Source: JBBSJZ01 sp041739875
GTDB lineage: Bacteria; Planctomycetota; Planctomycetia; Pirellulales; Pirellulaceae
Length of the DNA stretch: 64,000 bases
Direction: 5' to 3'
Assembly: GCA_041739875.1 (NCBI GenBank)
Contig: JBGSNA010000263.1
Coordinates: forward strand, 1 to 64,000
Position numbers and translations under genes: made by a program. The notes beneath the pieces were generated by a model. That model saw only the letters and a list, made by a program, of their open reading frames with translations, was not told the DNA's origin and made no database searches. Positions 23,955-32,820 of this stretch are shown here, piece by piece (the stretch's first letter is position 1; each line of letters opens with the position of its first letter).

Positions 23955-24686
23955 ATGTCACGCGAAACTACGGTCGAAATTAGCGCTGAGTTGCTTCGTA
24001 CTCTGCATCGGATTCATCGCCAGCTAACCGATTTGCGAGGGCAGCTGGAGCGTTGTCCACGGCAAATCAAAGCGGGTGAAAACTTCGTCGCCAAAGCAGC
24101 CGCGGACGTGGATGCCGTGAAGGCACAGCAGAAAAAGACAAAGATGGCGGCCGACGACAAGCAACTTACGCTCAAAACTCGCGAGAATCGAGTCTTTGAG
24201 CTCAAGGCCAAATTGAATTCCGCAGCCAGCAATAAAGAATTTAGCCTGCTCAAAGAGCAGATCGCGGCAGACGAGCAAGCGAATTCCGTTTTGAGCGACG
24301 AGATTTTTGAAGTCCTGGAGAATTTAGATGTACTCGCGGGGAACCTGAAAGAAGCCAATGCCGAGTTAGCCAAGCAGGAATCCGATCATCAAATTCGTGT
24401 GGTCGAAGTTTCTGAAAAATCGACGTTGCTGAAATCCGAACTGGCGAGGGTTGAAGCGGAGCTGGCCGAAACCGAGAAGCGAATTCCGGCTTCGGTCAAA
24501 GCGGACTACCAGCGGGTTGTCGACGCCAAGGGCGAAGAGGGCCTGGCACCCATCGATGGGGACTCCTGTGGCGGTTGCTACCAAACACTAACGACCCAGG
24601 TCCGCGAATATTTGCAAATGTCCCAGCTTGTTCGATGTCCGAATTGTAATGCGTTTCTTTACTTACCCGAAAATCGACGTCCGTAA
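23955..24686 (+). CDS. Coiled-coil zinc-ribbon protein (CdsZ-like)
   Basis: A 243-residue protein with a long coiled coil (residues about 15-195, rich in Ala, Lys, Glu, Leu: NRVFELKAKLNSAASNKEFS and ELARVEAELAETEKR) ending in a C4 zinc ribbon. The ribbon has CGGC in DSCGGCYQTLTTQ and CPNC in LVRCPNCNAFLYLPE. This is the family of zinc-ribbon coiled-coil proteins (often annotated C4-type zinc ribbon or CdsZ) that are found near translation and RNA genes in many bacteria. Members are thought to bind nucleic acid or to assist ribosome or RNA transactions, but the role is not settled. I start at the ATG at 23955, because the upstream part of the frame overlaps the GC-rich hairpin. Confidence 0.88.
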   Translation: MSRETTVEISAELLRTLHRIHRQLTDLRGQLERCPRQIKAGENFVAKAAADVDAVKAQQKKTKMAADDKQLTLKTRENRVFELKAKLNSAASNKEFSLLKEQIAADEQANSVLSDEIFEVLENLDVLAGNLKEANAELAKQESDHQIRVVEVSEKSTLLKSELARVEAELAETEKRIPASVKADYQRVVDAKGEEGLAPIDGDSCGGCYQTLTTQVREYLQMSQLVRCPNCNAFLYLPENRRP

Positions 24687-24843
24687 CGCTGCTCCCAGCT
24701 GAAAAACCTGGAGTAAATGAGCGGATCGTCGAATTACCCTAAAAATATTTTTGACAATTCCAGCGGTCTTTTGGGAGCCCTTAAGCAGGCCGGTCGCTGT
24801 GAGGCGTTCTATTCGCACAACTTCGTTTTACTACGCAGTGTTT

Positions 24844-25497
24844 ATGATTGTCGTTGGCATTGTCGGCTCACCCGCGGGCGGTAAATCTACCGTTGCAGCA
24901 ATCTTAGCGGAGCTTGGAGGCGCCTGGGTCAATGCCGATCTGGTCGCACGCGAAGTACTCTATGAAGAACAAGTCCAGTCGCAATTGATCCGTCATTTCG
25001 GGGCTGAGATCGCAGATGAGGGCGGACGAATCGACCGCAGTCGACTGGCCGGAAAAGTTTTCGGGGATGACGATTTGAGTCGATCGCTACTAACATATCT
25101 GGAGTCGGTGATTCACCCGCGAACGCGTGCCGTCATCACGACTCAGTTGAGGCAACTTTTTGCGATGGATCCTGTGGGCAGCGTCGTCCTCTTGGATATT
25201 CCACTGTTGTTCGAGTCAAAGTGGGATCGATACTGTGACGAGATCGTTTGCGTTGATTGCTCCGAGGCAATTCGGCAAGAACGAGTTCTTGCGAGAGGCT
25301 GGGACGCCGGCGAACTCCGACGTCGTGAAAAGAACCAATGGCCAATCGCGGAAAAAAAACGGTTAAGCACCTACACGATCAACAACGACGCTGGGCTTGG
25401 TGAGTTGCAAACCCACGTTGCGAGTTGGTACTCACAATTAATCAACGCTTCCACATTGACCTCTTCGAAATTTTCTCCCGATCATTCCAACTGTTGA
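24844..25497 (+). CDS. coaE: Dephospho-CoA kinase
   Basis: A 217-residue dephospho-CoA kinase, which phosphorylates the 3' hydroxyl of dephospho-CoA in the last step of coenzyme A synthesis. It has the P-loop GSPAGGKSTVA at residues 8-18, WVNADLVAREVLY (the conserved aspartate region), RSRLAGKVF, and VVLLDIPLLFESKWDRYCDEIV followed by the lid arginines (RVLARG). The frame is open up to 24751, but the ATG at 24844 (MIVVGIVGSP) gives the standard start, with the P-loop near the N-terminus. CoA supply is also needed by the BMC pathway, but there is no operon link. Confidence 0.96.
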   Translation: MIVVGIVGSPAGGKSTVAAILAELGGAWVNADLVAREVLYEEQVQSQLIRHFGAEIADEGGRIDRSRLAGKVFGDDDLSRSLLTYLESVIHPRTRAVITTQLRQLFAMDPVGSVVLLDIPLLFESKWDRYCDEIVCVDCSEAIRQERVLARGWDAGELRRREKNQWPIAEKKRLSTYTINNDAGLGELQTHVASWYSQLINASTLTSSKFSPDHSNC

Positions 25498-25638
25498 AAT
25501 TTGTTTTGGTTTCTGAGTCTCATGAATTCGCGTCGAAATGCGAGCGAACACTAAGCACTGTCTCCCCTCCCGTTTACTCTTCCCAATCCAAAATCTCCTT
25601 CTCTTCCAAAGCCGCTGATCAATAAGCGGGCCACTGTT

Positions 25639-27159
25639 ATGCAACCCAATCGGCCATTTCGTTCGCGGGACAACAACGGATCCGACGGTCCAAACCGCAC
25701 CAACGGTCCGCGCGAGTACCGCGACTACCGTCAAAACCAAAACCGGCCTCGGCATCCGGACAAGGCCGTCGACGATCGTATTCGCGAGCTTGATGCGGAG
25801 CGAGACCCGTTATCGCTACCTGAAGAGATCGTCAGCGAGGCGAACAAGGCGGGGCAACGTGTTGGCATTCCGACGGGGACTGCCGACGGTCCTCAGCTCA
25901 ACATCGCACAGCTCCAGCAAACGTCGTACGAAGACTTAGTCGCGATGGCGACCGAAGAAGGCATCGATGAGATCACTGGGCTCACCAAGCAAGAACTGAT
26001 CTTTCGAGTGCTCAAAGCGCGTATGCGAGCGAACGGCTTGATGTACGGCGAAGGCACGCTTGAAATCTTGCCAGACGGCTTCGGTTTCTTGCGCAGTGCC
26101 GAGTATCACTACCTTTCTTGCCCGGATGACATTTACGTTTCACCCAGCCAAATTCGTCGTTTCGGTTTGTTGACTGGAAGCCATGTGGCTGGGCAAATTC
26201 GTCCGCCCAAAGAAAACGAGCGATATTTCGCCTTGTTGAGAATTGAAGCGATCAATCGCCATGATCCGATGCAGCGTCAACAGCAAGTGCCGTTTGATGA
26301 GTTGACCCCGTTGCATCCGAACAAGCGAATCATGATGGAGCATAGCGCCAGCGAGTTGAGCACTCGTGTTGTCGATATGCTCACGCCGATTGGTTTCGGT
26401 CAACGCGGATTAATCGTCAGCCCACCGCGTGCTGGTAAAACGGTGCTGATGCAACAACTCGCTCGCGCCGTGCTCAAGAACTATCCGGAGTCGTACGTCT
26501 TTGTGCTATTGATTGACGAGCGGCCCGAAGAAGTGACCGACATGGAACGCGAAGTCCGCGGGCCACAATGCGAAGTCATTAGCAGCACCTTTGACGAGCC
26601 AGCCCAGCGACATATTCAGGTTGCCCAAATGGTGATCGAGAAGGCCAAGCGGATGGTCGAGTCAGGCGTCGACGTTGTGATCTTTCTTGACTCGATTACT
26701 CGTTTGGCCCGAGCCCACAACAGTGACGGTGAAACGACTGGCAAGTTACTTTCCGGTGGTATCGATTCCGGTGCACTCCAGAAACCCAAGGCGTTATTCG
26801 GGTCCGCTCGCAAGGTCGAGGAAGGAGGTTCCCTCACGATCCTCGCCACGGCGCTCGTTGAGACAGGCAGCCGGATGGACGATATCATCTTTGAAGAGTT
26901 CAAAGGCACGGGCAATTTGGAAATCGTTCTGGATCGCGCACTTGTCGATCGCCGTATTTGGCCCGCTATCGATATCAGCCGCAGCGGAACACGTCGCGAA
27001 GAAATGCTTTTGGACCCGGAAGAGTTTCGCCGCGTTTCCATGGTTCGGCGCGCTCTGAGTGAATTGTCTCCCGCCGAAGCCATGGAGAATCTTCTGAAGC
27101 AACTCAGCAAAACTCAGAACAATGTCGAATTTCTCATGGGGCTAAAAAATGTCGACTGA
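25639..27159 (+). CDS. rho: Transcription termination factor Rho
   Basis: A 506-residue Rho helicase, which releases RNA from transcription complexes. It has a low-complexity N-terminal extension (residues 1-48, rich in Arg, Asn, Pro and Gly). A Rho-N domain follows (YEDLVAMATEEGIDEITGLTKQELIFRVLKA), then the RNA-binding cold-shock-like domain (YGEGTLEILPDGFGFLRS...YLSCPDDIYVS). The RecA-type motor has Walker A (SPPRAGKTVL, residues about 261-270), Walker B (VIFLDSITRLAR) and the Q- and R-loop sequences (GKLLSGGIDSGALQKP). The length is somewhat above the 420 of E. coli because of the extension. It overlaps ribH by 11 bp. Rho dependence is consistent with the scarcity of intrinsic terminators in the window. 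Confidence 0.98.
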   Translation: MQPNRPFRSRDNNGSDGPNRTNGPREYRDYRQNQNRPRHPDKAVDDRIRELDAERDPLSLPEEIVSEANKAGQRVGIPTGTADGPQLNIAQLQQTSYEDLVAMATEEGIDEITGLTKQELIFRVLKARMRANGLMYGEGTLEILPDGFGFLRSAEYHYLSCPDDIYVSPSQIRRFGLLTGSHVAGQIRPPKENERYFALLRIEAINRHDPMQRQQQVPFDELTPLHPNKRIMMEHSASELSTRVVDMLTPIGFGQRGLIVSPPRAGKTVLMQQLARAVLKNYPESYVFVLLIDERPEEVTDMEREVRGPQCEVISSTFDEPAQRHIQVAQMVIEKAKRMVESGVDVVIFLDSITRLARAHNSDGETTGKLLSGGIDSGALQKPKALFGSARKVEEGGSLTILATALVETGSRMDDIIFEEFKGTGNLEIVLDRALVDRRIWPAIDISRSGTRREEMLLDPEEFRRVSMVRRALSELSPAEAMENLLKQLSKTQNNVEFLMGLKNVD

Positions 27160-27649
27160 AACCACTGGTATTGATGGCAAGCTTCCGATGGGTCGCATCG
27201 CGATCGTCGCAAGCCGCTACAACCCGAGTATCTGCAACTCGCTCGTCGAAGGTGCATTGAGTACCCTCGCCGAAGCGGGTTTTTCTGGGGAGAACGTTCC
27301 CGTGATTCGCGTTCCAGGCGCGTGGGAATTGACCCTCGGAGTTCGTCAAATGCTCGACGAGCATGATGTCATTGCTGCGATTGCTCTCGGAGCGGTGATC
27401 CGCGGCGAGACCTCGCATGATGAGCACATCAACCGGGCCGTCAGTCTGTCGCTGATGCAGATGGGCGTCGATGCTGGCCGACCGATCGGATTTGGCTTGT
27501 TGACTTGCAATACACTGGAACAGGCGATCAATCGCAGCGGCGGAACGGTCGGCAACAAGGGTGTTGAAGCCGCCGAGGCAGTCCTTGAAATGCTGCGATT
27601 GAGCGAGAAAATTCGACACCGCGGCGATCCACTTGGTTTTCGATCGTAG
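27149..27649 (+). CDS. ribH: 6,7-dimethyl-8-ribityllumazine synthase
   Basis: A 166-residue lumazine synthase, which condenses 5-amino-6-ribitylaminouracil with 3,4-dihydroxy-2-butanone 4-phosphate in riboflavin synthesis. It shows ASRYNPSICNSLVEGA (substrate site), RVPGAWELTLG, IALGAVIRGETSHDEHI with the catalytic His, and GFGLLTCNTLEQAINR with the phosphate-binding arginine context. The length is typical for an icosahedral or pentameric enzyme. The start overlaps the end of rho by 11 bp in another frame, so the two are probably coupled. nusB follows 119 bp downstream, and ribH-nusB is a common pairing. Confidence 0.97.
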   Translation: MSTETTGIDGKLPMGRIAIVASRYNPSICNSLVEGALSTLAEAGFSGENVPVIRVPGAWELTLGVRQMLDEHDVIAAIALGAVIRGETSHDEHINRAVSLSLMQMGVDAGRPIGFGLLTCNTLEQAINRSGGTVGNKGVEAAEAVLEMLRLSEKIRHRGDPLGFRS

Positions 27650-27768
27650 TCGAACTTGGTGGTTCGCCTGGTTATTCAGTGTCGAGTGCCCTGTCGGCGC
27701 TTTTGCGTTTCCAGCGTAAACTCCGCGCTGCATTTTTACATTGATCTTTCTTTTAACTGTTTAGAACT

Positions 27769-28182
27769 ATGTCCACTCGCCGTCGAGCCCGCGAGATCGT
27801 GCTGCAACTGTTGTACGAAGCGGACATCAATCCGAGTCGAGACGCAGAGTCCGCTCGCGCTTTCATTCGTTCACGACTTCAAGGCCGCAAGGCATTGACC
27901 GACTTTGCAAATGCTTTGCTCGTTGGGACGCTCGAGCAACGTCGCGAGATCGACAAGCACCTGACCAAATTGGCGGCACATTGGACGCTGTCACGCATGC
28001 CGGTCACGGATCGCAATGTACTGAGGCTTGGCGCGTACGAGATTCTTTTCAGCGAGACTCCCGGACAGGTCGCAGTCAACGAAGCAATAATGTTGGCCAA
28101 GCGTTACGGCGACAAGAACAGCGTCCGATTCGTCAACGGCGTGTTAGATCGTCTTTACAAAGAGCAATCGGCCAAGACTTAG
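27769..28182 (+). CDS. nusB: Transcription antitermination factor NusB
   Basis: A 137-residue NusB, the all-helical partner of NusE (S10) in antitermination of rRNA operons. It has the basic N-terminus STRRRAREIVLQLLYEADI and the conserved C-terminal half with WTLSRMPVTDRNVLRLGAYEIL and VAVNEAIMLAKRYGDKNSVRFVNGVLD. The length is as expected. It follows ribH in the same direction, and the convergent lipoprotein gene ends 25 bp away. Rho, RpoD and NusB all lie within 6 kb here. Confidence 0.97.
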   Translation: MSTRRRAREIVLQLLYEADINPSRDAESARAFIRSRLQGRKALTDFANALLVGTLEQRREIDKHLTKLAAHWTLSRMPVTDRNVLRLGAYEILFSETPGQVAVNEAIMLAKRYGDKNSVRFVNGVLDRLYKEQSAKT

Positions 28183-28207
28183 GTTTTGCTCGCACAGATT
28201 CGGCCCC

Positions 28208-28855
28208 TCAACGCTCGTGCGAATGCAATAGACGATCGGTATCGGGTTGGGTGATCCGCCCGACGATATCACGCAGGATGACTTGCTCCAGTGCGGTGTC
28301 ACGCCCGAGCGGGATCCAGCCTAATGTTTGGGGCGTGTCGGTTTCATCGTCCTGTTTGCGAATGATCGTGCCGTCATGTCGCGTTGATCCACCAATCGAG
28401 TTCTCTGTGGCGTAGAGGCTGCGATCGGTGTCTTCCAAGTCTTTCTGTACCACGACTTCGATTTGGTACGCGGCGAGGTTTGGACGCACTGTCACGATGG
28501 CTCGACGGCGAATCGATTGCAGTGTGCTTTGCAAACGTTCGAAACCTGGAGTACTGTCTTTTCGCCACGGTTCAAAAATGGATGAACCCACTTGATAAGT
28601 CGTCTCAAGGCGGCCGTCGAGAATGAGACCATCGCGATTTTGCACAGGCTGTTCGCGGGCAATGCGAAAGTAGTCATCGACTGCATCGACGACCTGGGAC
28701 CAAACGAAGGTGTCTTCGGCCGGTGGAAGCTCCAACGGATTGGGCACGTAGGTTGTTGGAACAGAATTACTCAATCGATATTTGAGCTGGCCGCAACCGG
28801 CAAGCGAGAGCGTCACCGCAAGCACGATCGTTATCGCAAGCAGCGCCCACGACAT
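28208..28855 (-). CDS. Lipoprotein of unknown function
   Basis: A 215-residue exported protein with a lipobox, ending its signal peptide in LSLAGC, so it is likely lipid-anchored. I know no close family. The mature part contains WSQVVDAVDDYFRIAREQP, GFERLQSTLQSIRRRAIVTVRPN and QIEVVVQKDLED, with a mixed alpha/beta look. The frame continues to a TTG at 28927 that overlaps the stop of the prolyl isomerase, but the ATG at 28855 gives a normal signal peptide and I prefer it. The gene is downstream of the PpiC-like gene on the same strand and probably cotranscribed, which suggests an envelope role. Confidence 0.8.
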   Translation of the reverse strand: MSWALLAITIVLAVTLSLAGCGQLKYRLSNSVPTTYVPNPLELPPAEDTFVWSQVVDAVDDYFRIAREQPVQNRDGLILDGRLETTYQVGSSIFEPWRKDSTPGFERLQSTLQSIRRRAIVTVRPNLAAYQIEVVVQKDLEDTDRSLYATENSIGGSTRHDGTIIRKQDDETDTPQTLGWIPLGRDTALEQVILRDIVGRITQPDTDRLLHSHER

Positions 28856-28923
28856 CCTTAGGCTCGGATGGAACGAGTTGGCGTTTGTGTGCGAGCGCCA
28901 CGGTCGTTGCGGTGTCAGACGAT

Positions 28924-30090
28924 TCAACGGAGCGTCGTGGTCGTATTGCTAGGTGTGGAATTTATCGCGGCTTGAGTCGGCAACGGCTTCGCACCGGGGA
29001 TGTCCTGAGGAAACAGCGACCACACGGGCACGCGGTCGCGCATGGATTCCATCAACGCCTCTTGCGACTTGGTGATTTTTTCTTGTCGAAGTTTCGCACG
29101 AATTTCGTCTTGGACGTTGGCGAGTGTTGTCAGTCCAGCTTCGTCTCGCTCGAGAACGCGAATGATGTGAAAACCATCAGCATCTTCGATGATGTCGCTC
29201 ATTTTGTTGGTGGGCAGCGAAAAGATTTGTTCGTCGAGTGTTACCGAAGCCAACGAACCCTGCTCAGTCCATTCATGCAAACCGCCTTTGTTGGCGAAAG
29301 GCTCTTGGCTTTTCAGCTTGGCCACAGCTTGCATGTTGCCGCCAAAGTAGGCTTCCCGACCCATTTCAGTGATCGCTTGGCTTGCAGTTTCGCGAGATGG
29401 GAATTTTGAAAACAAAGCGGTTAGCTGTTCCCAGCGTGCTCGGGCTTTGTGAAAGTAGTCGTCTTTGTGCGTTTCGTAATACTCGTTGATTTCAGCGATC
29501 GTGACGTTGGGGTCTTTCTCGACTTTGCTGCGGATGTACAAGTGACCAAGCATGGCATCAACAAATTCTCGCTGGCGCGCTTGGAGCGAGCTAGATTTTT
29601 CGCGAAGTAGTCGATCTAACTCGGTGAGATCCTCGACTTTGTATTGCTTCTTCAGCTCTGGAACTTCGGAATCGAAGAACATCTGGCGAGCTTTGTTTTG
29701 CATCATGGTGTCGGCATCTCGTCGCTTCTCAGCGGACTGCGTGGCGACTTGGTCGAGCAGGAAGAGTTCCCGCATCATCTTGTTCTGGATGGCTTGGGCG
29801 AGTGAACCGCGGGTCAGGTTGACACGAGCATAAAACAGCTGGTCTTCAGGAACTTTTTGCCCGCTCTTGGCGAGTACTTCTGCAATTCTTGATTCGACCT
29901 TCGGTGACAGCTCTCCAAACAGAATCGGCGATTGGCCAACCACGGCGATGATCGCTGCCGGATCCGTTGGCAATTGCTCCGACGCAGCCTGGTCGATTTG
30001 ATCCCGCGTGGGTATTTCTGAACGCACCTCGTGCCCAAAAGTGAGGGCCGACAGAACGAGCAACATGACTTGGTAATAACGGCGCGGCAT
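28924..30090 (-). CDS. Exported parvulin-type peptidyl-prolyl isomerase (SurA/PpiC-like)
   Basis: A 388-residue periplasmic folding factor. It has an N-terminal signal peptide (MLLVLSALTFGHEVRS), a SurA-type N-terminal helical domain (residues about 35-200, AIIAVVGQSPILFGEL then many charged helices), and a parvulin rotamase domain (about 215-345). In the latter the family pattern is visible: EPFANKGGLHEWTEQGSL...LDEQIFSLPTNKMSDIIEDADGFHIIRVLERDE. It should help fold outer-membrane or periplasmic proteins. A perfect 17-bp palindrome lies in the divergent region upstream (30220-30236). Confidence 0.93.
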   Translation of the reverse strand: MPRRYYQVMLLVLSALTFGHEVRSEIPTRDQIDQAASEQLPTDPAAIIAVVGQSPILFGELSPKVESRIAEVLAKSGQKVPEDQLFYARVNLTRGSLAQAIQNKMMRELFLLDQVATQSAEKRRDADTMMQNKARQMFFDSEVPELKKQYKVEDLTELDRLLREKSSSLQARQREFVDAMLGHLYIRSKVEKDPNVTIAEINEYYETHKDDYFHKARARWEQLTALFSKFPSRETASQAITEMGREAYFGGNMQAVAKLKSQEPFANKGGLHEWTEQGSLASVTLDEQIFSLPTNKMSDIIEDADGFHIIRVLERDEAGLTTLANVQDEIRAKLRQEKITKSQEALMESMRDRVPVWSLFPQDIPGAKPLPTQAAINSTPSNTTTTLR

Positions 30091-30372
30091 GCCTTGCCCT
30101 ACAACCTTTTTAGAGTTTGGAAAAAACCAACCCGCTTGTAGTCAGATGCTGGTTTTTGAATCAAGGCCAAGCTGGCGCATTGCCTTTGATCTTGGCTTTG
30201 CCAGCGGATACAATAGATAGGTCGTTTCAAACGACCCCCGCCCCAAATGTACTGAACATGCGAATTCACCCCCCGTATGTGAAGGTCCCCTGCCTCCTCG
30301 CTCGCTTTTGCTGAGCGGTGTTGTTCGTTCGCGACAGTGTTTTGCTGTCCGACGTGGAAGTTGCCATCTCTC
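30091..30372. other. Divergent region, PpiC-like / DUF1592 genes
   Basis: About 282 bp without a gene between two divergent starts. It contains the 17-bp palindrome at 30220-30236, given separately. Promoters for both sides should be here, but I cannot define them. Confidence 0.45.
30220..30236. promoter_or_regulatory. Perfect 8-1-8 palindrome GGTCGTTT-C-AAACGACC
   Basis: A perfect inverted repeat with a single central base in the divergent region between the prolyl isomerase and the DUF1592 gene, 136 bp upstream of the latter. Its symmetry and position suggest a dimeric regulator site. No matching copy was noticed elsewhere in the window. Confidence 0.5.
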
Positions 30373-32778
30373 ATGAAATATCACCATTGCTCGAAGTGCC
30401 GAAAGAAAGTGTGCCGAAAGAAAGCGGCATCCACCGCTTGTTGGATGGTGTTTGCTTGCTTTCTCACGCTGGCTGGAACACTTGGTGTCGCCGCAGAAAC
30501 GATTTCTGTTGCTGCGGGAGCGACAAAGTCAGAAGAAGAGTTGATTCTTGACCGTGGGGCTGTGATTTACAGCGAGTCGTGCGCTGCGTGTCACGGGGAC
30601 AAGGGGCAAGGAGTCGAAGATGCGTATCCAAGTTCCTTGGTGGGTGATTCAACGATCGGAGAGCTTGCTGATTTGATTTCTGACACGATGCCTGAGGAAG
30701 ATCCCGAAAGTTGTGTTAGCGAAGATGCTGCGGCGGTTGCCGCCTACGTACACCACGCTTTTTACAGCGAAGCGGCGCAGATCCGTAACCGTCCACCGCG
30801 AGTTTCTCTCGCACGTCTAACGGCTGAACAACTTCGCCAGAGTCTCTCGGATCTTTATACCAGACTGGATGGGGTGTCCAACGGAGACCAGGAACACGGA
30901 TTGTCCGCGATCTACTTCAAAGGTGCGGGTTGGAAGAATGAAAACAAGGCAATCGAGCGCAAGGATCCGGTCATCGACTTCGACTTTGGGATGGACGGTC
31001 CCGGTGAGGGAATCGAAGGCAACGATTTTTATGTGCATTGGTCCGGTGGGATCCTTGCTCCGCTGAGTGGGCGTTACGAGTTGGTGATTCATAGTTCCAG
31101 CGCGTTCAAAATTTCCTTTGGTGATGACAGTCGTGAATTCATCAACAATAACGTCCAGTCCGGCGATCAAACCGAGTTCCGCAAAACCGTTTACTTAACC
31201 GGCGGACGAATCTACCCGGTCAAAATAGAACTGATTCAACGGAAGCGAAAGAACGACCAGCCTCCTGCGTCCATGCGGCTCGCATGGGTACCACCGCACG
31301 GCACCGAACATACCATTCCGAGTGACAATTTGTTGTCGGGTTGGAATCCCCCTGCATTCGCGTTGCAAACGAAGTTACCGGCCGACGATCGCAGTTACGG
31401 TTACGAACGTGGCACGGCCATTAATCGGGACTGGGACGAGTCGACGACGGCCGCAGCACTCGAATTTGCTGACATCGCAATCGATGAAATGTGGCCACGT
31501 TATCAACGCAAGCATCGAAAAGAGGCCGATGAGAATCGCGAGAAGCTGAAATCGTTCTTGGAAGACATTGTTCAAGTCGCGTTTCGAGGTGAGCTCGATG
31601 AGTCAACACGTGCGATCTATATCGACGAACAAGTCAACGCAACGCCAGACGACAGTGAAGCCATCAAGCGAGTCTTGCTACTTTCACTCAAGTCCCCTCG
31701 GTTCCTTTATCCGCAACTGGACGGTGACCAATCTTCATCCCACCAAGTGTCGAACCGGTTGGCGCTGACACTTTTTGATTCGCTCCCATCGGACAAGTGG
31801 CTCATCGATCGTGCTCGCGGCGGACATCTGAAGGACGAGGAACAGATTCGCCAAACAGCGACTCAGATGATCTCGGATCCGCGCGTTCGTACGAAGACGC
31901 TCGCGATGTTGCATGAGTGGCTGAATATTTCGCACATGGCCGACATCAGCAAAGATGCTGAGACGTTTCCTGGGTTTGAACCAGCGCTCGTGAATGATCT
32001 GAGGTTGTCGCTTGACAGGTTCTTGGAAGAAGTGGTGTGGAGCGACGCGAGTGATTTTCGGCAACTCTTGCAAGCGGACTGGGTAATTACAACCGACCGA
32101 CTCGCGGAGTTCTACGGCGACTCGTGGAAGCCTCTGGATGGCGAGACTGGGATTCTTAAACATAGCGTCAACGATCCATCGCATCGCCACGGAGTCTTGA
32201 CGCATCCGCTCTTGATGAGTGGATTTTCTTACCACCAGACGACTTCACCGATTCACCGTGGCGTGTTCTTGATTCGAAATATGCTCGGTCGAACGCTGCG
32301 TCCACCCAATGCAGCCTTCTCGCCATTGAGTCCTGATCTGCATCCAGACCTCACTACTCGTGAACGCGTTTCGCTTCAAACGAGCCCTGAGAGTTGCCAG
32401 GTTTGTCACACGAAGATTAATGGCCTCGGCTTCACGCTTGAAAATTTTGATGCAGTCGGGCGGTTTCGAGATACGGAACGAAATAAGCCGATTGATGCTT
32501 CTGGCGTCTACCTCTCAAGATTGGGTGAAGAAGTTTCATTCGAAAATGCTGCGGAATTGGTCGATTATCTTGTTCGAAGCGATGATTGCCATCGCGCATT
32601 TGTCGATCGTGCGTTCAAGCACTTCGTAAAGCAGCCGATCGCTGCCTACGGAGCCGACCGATTAGATCAACTTACCCAAAAGTTCAAAGACTCAGGCTAT
32701 AATGTACGTGGTCTACTAGTCGAGATCGCGGTCATTGCGGCCACCCCACACCAATCTCATTCGAGCGAAGATACTTAA
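30373..32778 (+). CDS. Exported c-haem protein with PA14 and DUF1592/DUF1588/DUF1585
   Basis: An 801-residue planctomycete protein. It has a signal peptide with an unusually Lys/Cys/Arg-rich n-region (CRKKVCRKKA, encoded by a 15-bp tandem repeat). A c-type haem site CAACH follows at residues 70-74, then a PA14-like carbohydrate-binding segment (about 170-290, with HWSGGILAPLSGRYELVIHS). The DUF1592, DUF1588 and DUF1585 modules come next, the last with QTTSPIHRGVFLIRNMLGR, a second CxxCH (CQVCH, 675-679) and LGFTLENFDAVGRFRD. These proteins are typical of Planctomycetes and Verrucomicrobia. The function is unproven but probably periplasmic redox linked to polysaccharide. I start at the ATG at 30373. 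The DUF1552 gene follows 42 bp later and is probably its operon partner. Confidence 0.92.
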   Translation: MKYHHCSKCRKKVCRKKAASTACWMVFACFLTLAGTLGVAAETISVAAGATKSEEELILDRGAVIYSESCAACHGDKGQGVEDAYPSSLVGDSTIGELADLISDTMPEEDPESCVSEDAAAVAAYVHHAFYSEAAQIRNRPPRVSLARLTAEQLRQSLSDLYTRLDGVSNGDQEHGLSAIYFKGAGWKNENKAIERKDPVIDFDFGMDGPGEGIEGNDFYVHWSGGILAPLSGRYELVIHSSSAFKISFGDDSREFINNNVQSGDQTEFRKTVYLTGGRIYPVKIELIQRKRKNDQPPASMRLAWVPPHGTEHTIPSDNLLSGWNPPAFALQTKLPADDRSYGYERGTAINRDWDESTTAAALEFADIAIDEMWPRYQRKHRKEADENREKLKSFLEDIVQVAFRGELDESTRAIYIDEQVNATPDDSEAIKRVLLLSLKSPRFLYPQLDGDQSSSHQVSNRLALTLFDSLPSDKWLIDRARGGHLKDEEQIRQTATQMISDPRVRTKTLAMLHEWLNISHMADISKDAETFPGFEPALVNDLRLSLDRFLEEVVWSDASDFRQLLQADWVITTDRLAEFYGDSWKPLDGETGILKHSVNDPSHRHGVLTHPLLMSGFSYHQTTSPIHRGVFLIRNMLGRTLRPPNAAFSPLSPDLHPDLTTRERVSLQTSPESCQVCHTKINGLGFTLENFDAVGRFRDTERNKPIDASGVYLSRLGEEVSFENAAELVDYLVRSDDCHRAFVDRAFKHFVKQPIAAYGADRLDQLTQKFKDSGYNVRGLLVEIAVIAATPHQSHSSEDT
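30396..30425 (+). repeat. 15-bp tandem repeat in a signal-peptide n-region
   Basis: GTGCCGAAAGAAAGT followed by GTGCCGAAAGAAAGC (14 of 15 identical), in frame, encoding the two CRKK blocks before the hydrophobic core of the DUF1592 protein's signal peptide. It raises the positive charge of the n-region. Confidence 0.7.
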
Positions 32779-32820
32779 TCGAAACTTGGTTTCGGCACAT
32801 CAACGGATATCGTGGACATC

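Noticed and set aside
24741..24756. Promoter for coaE from TTGACA at 24751 with an A/T palindrome before it
   Set aside because: No matching -10 box at the right distance, so the resemblance is probably chance.
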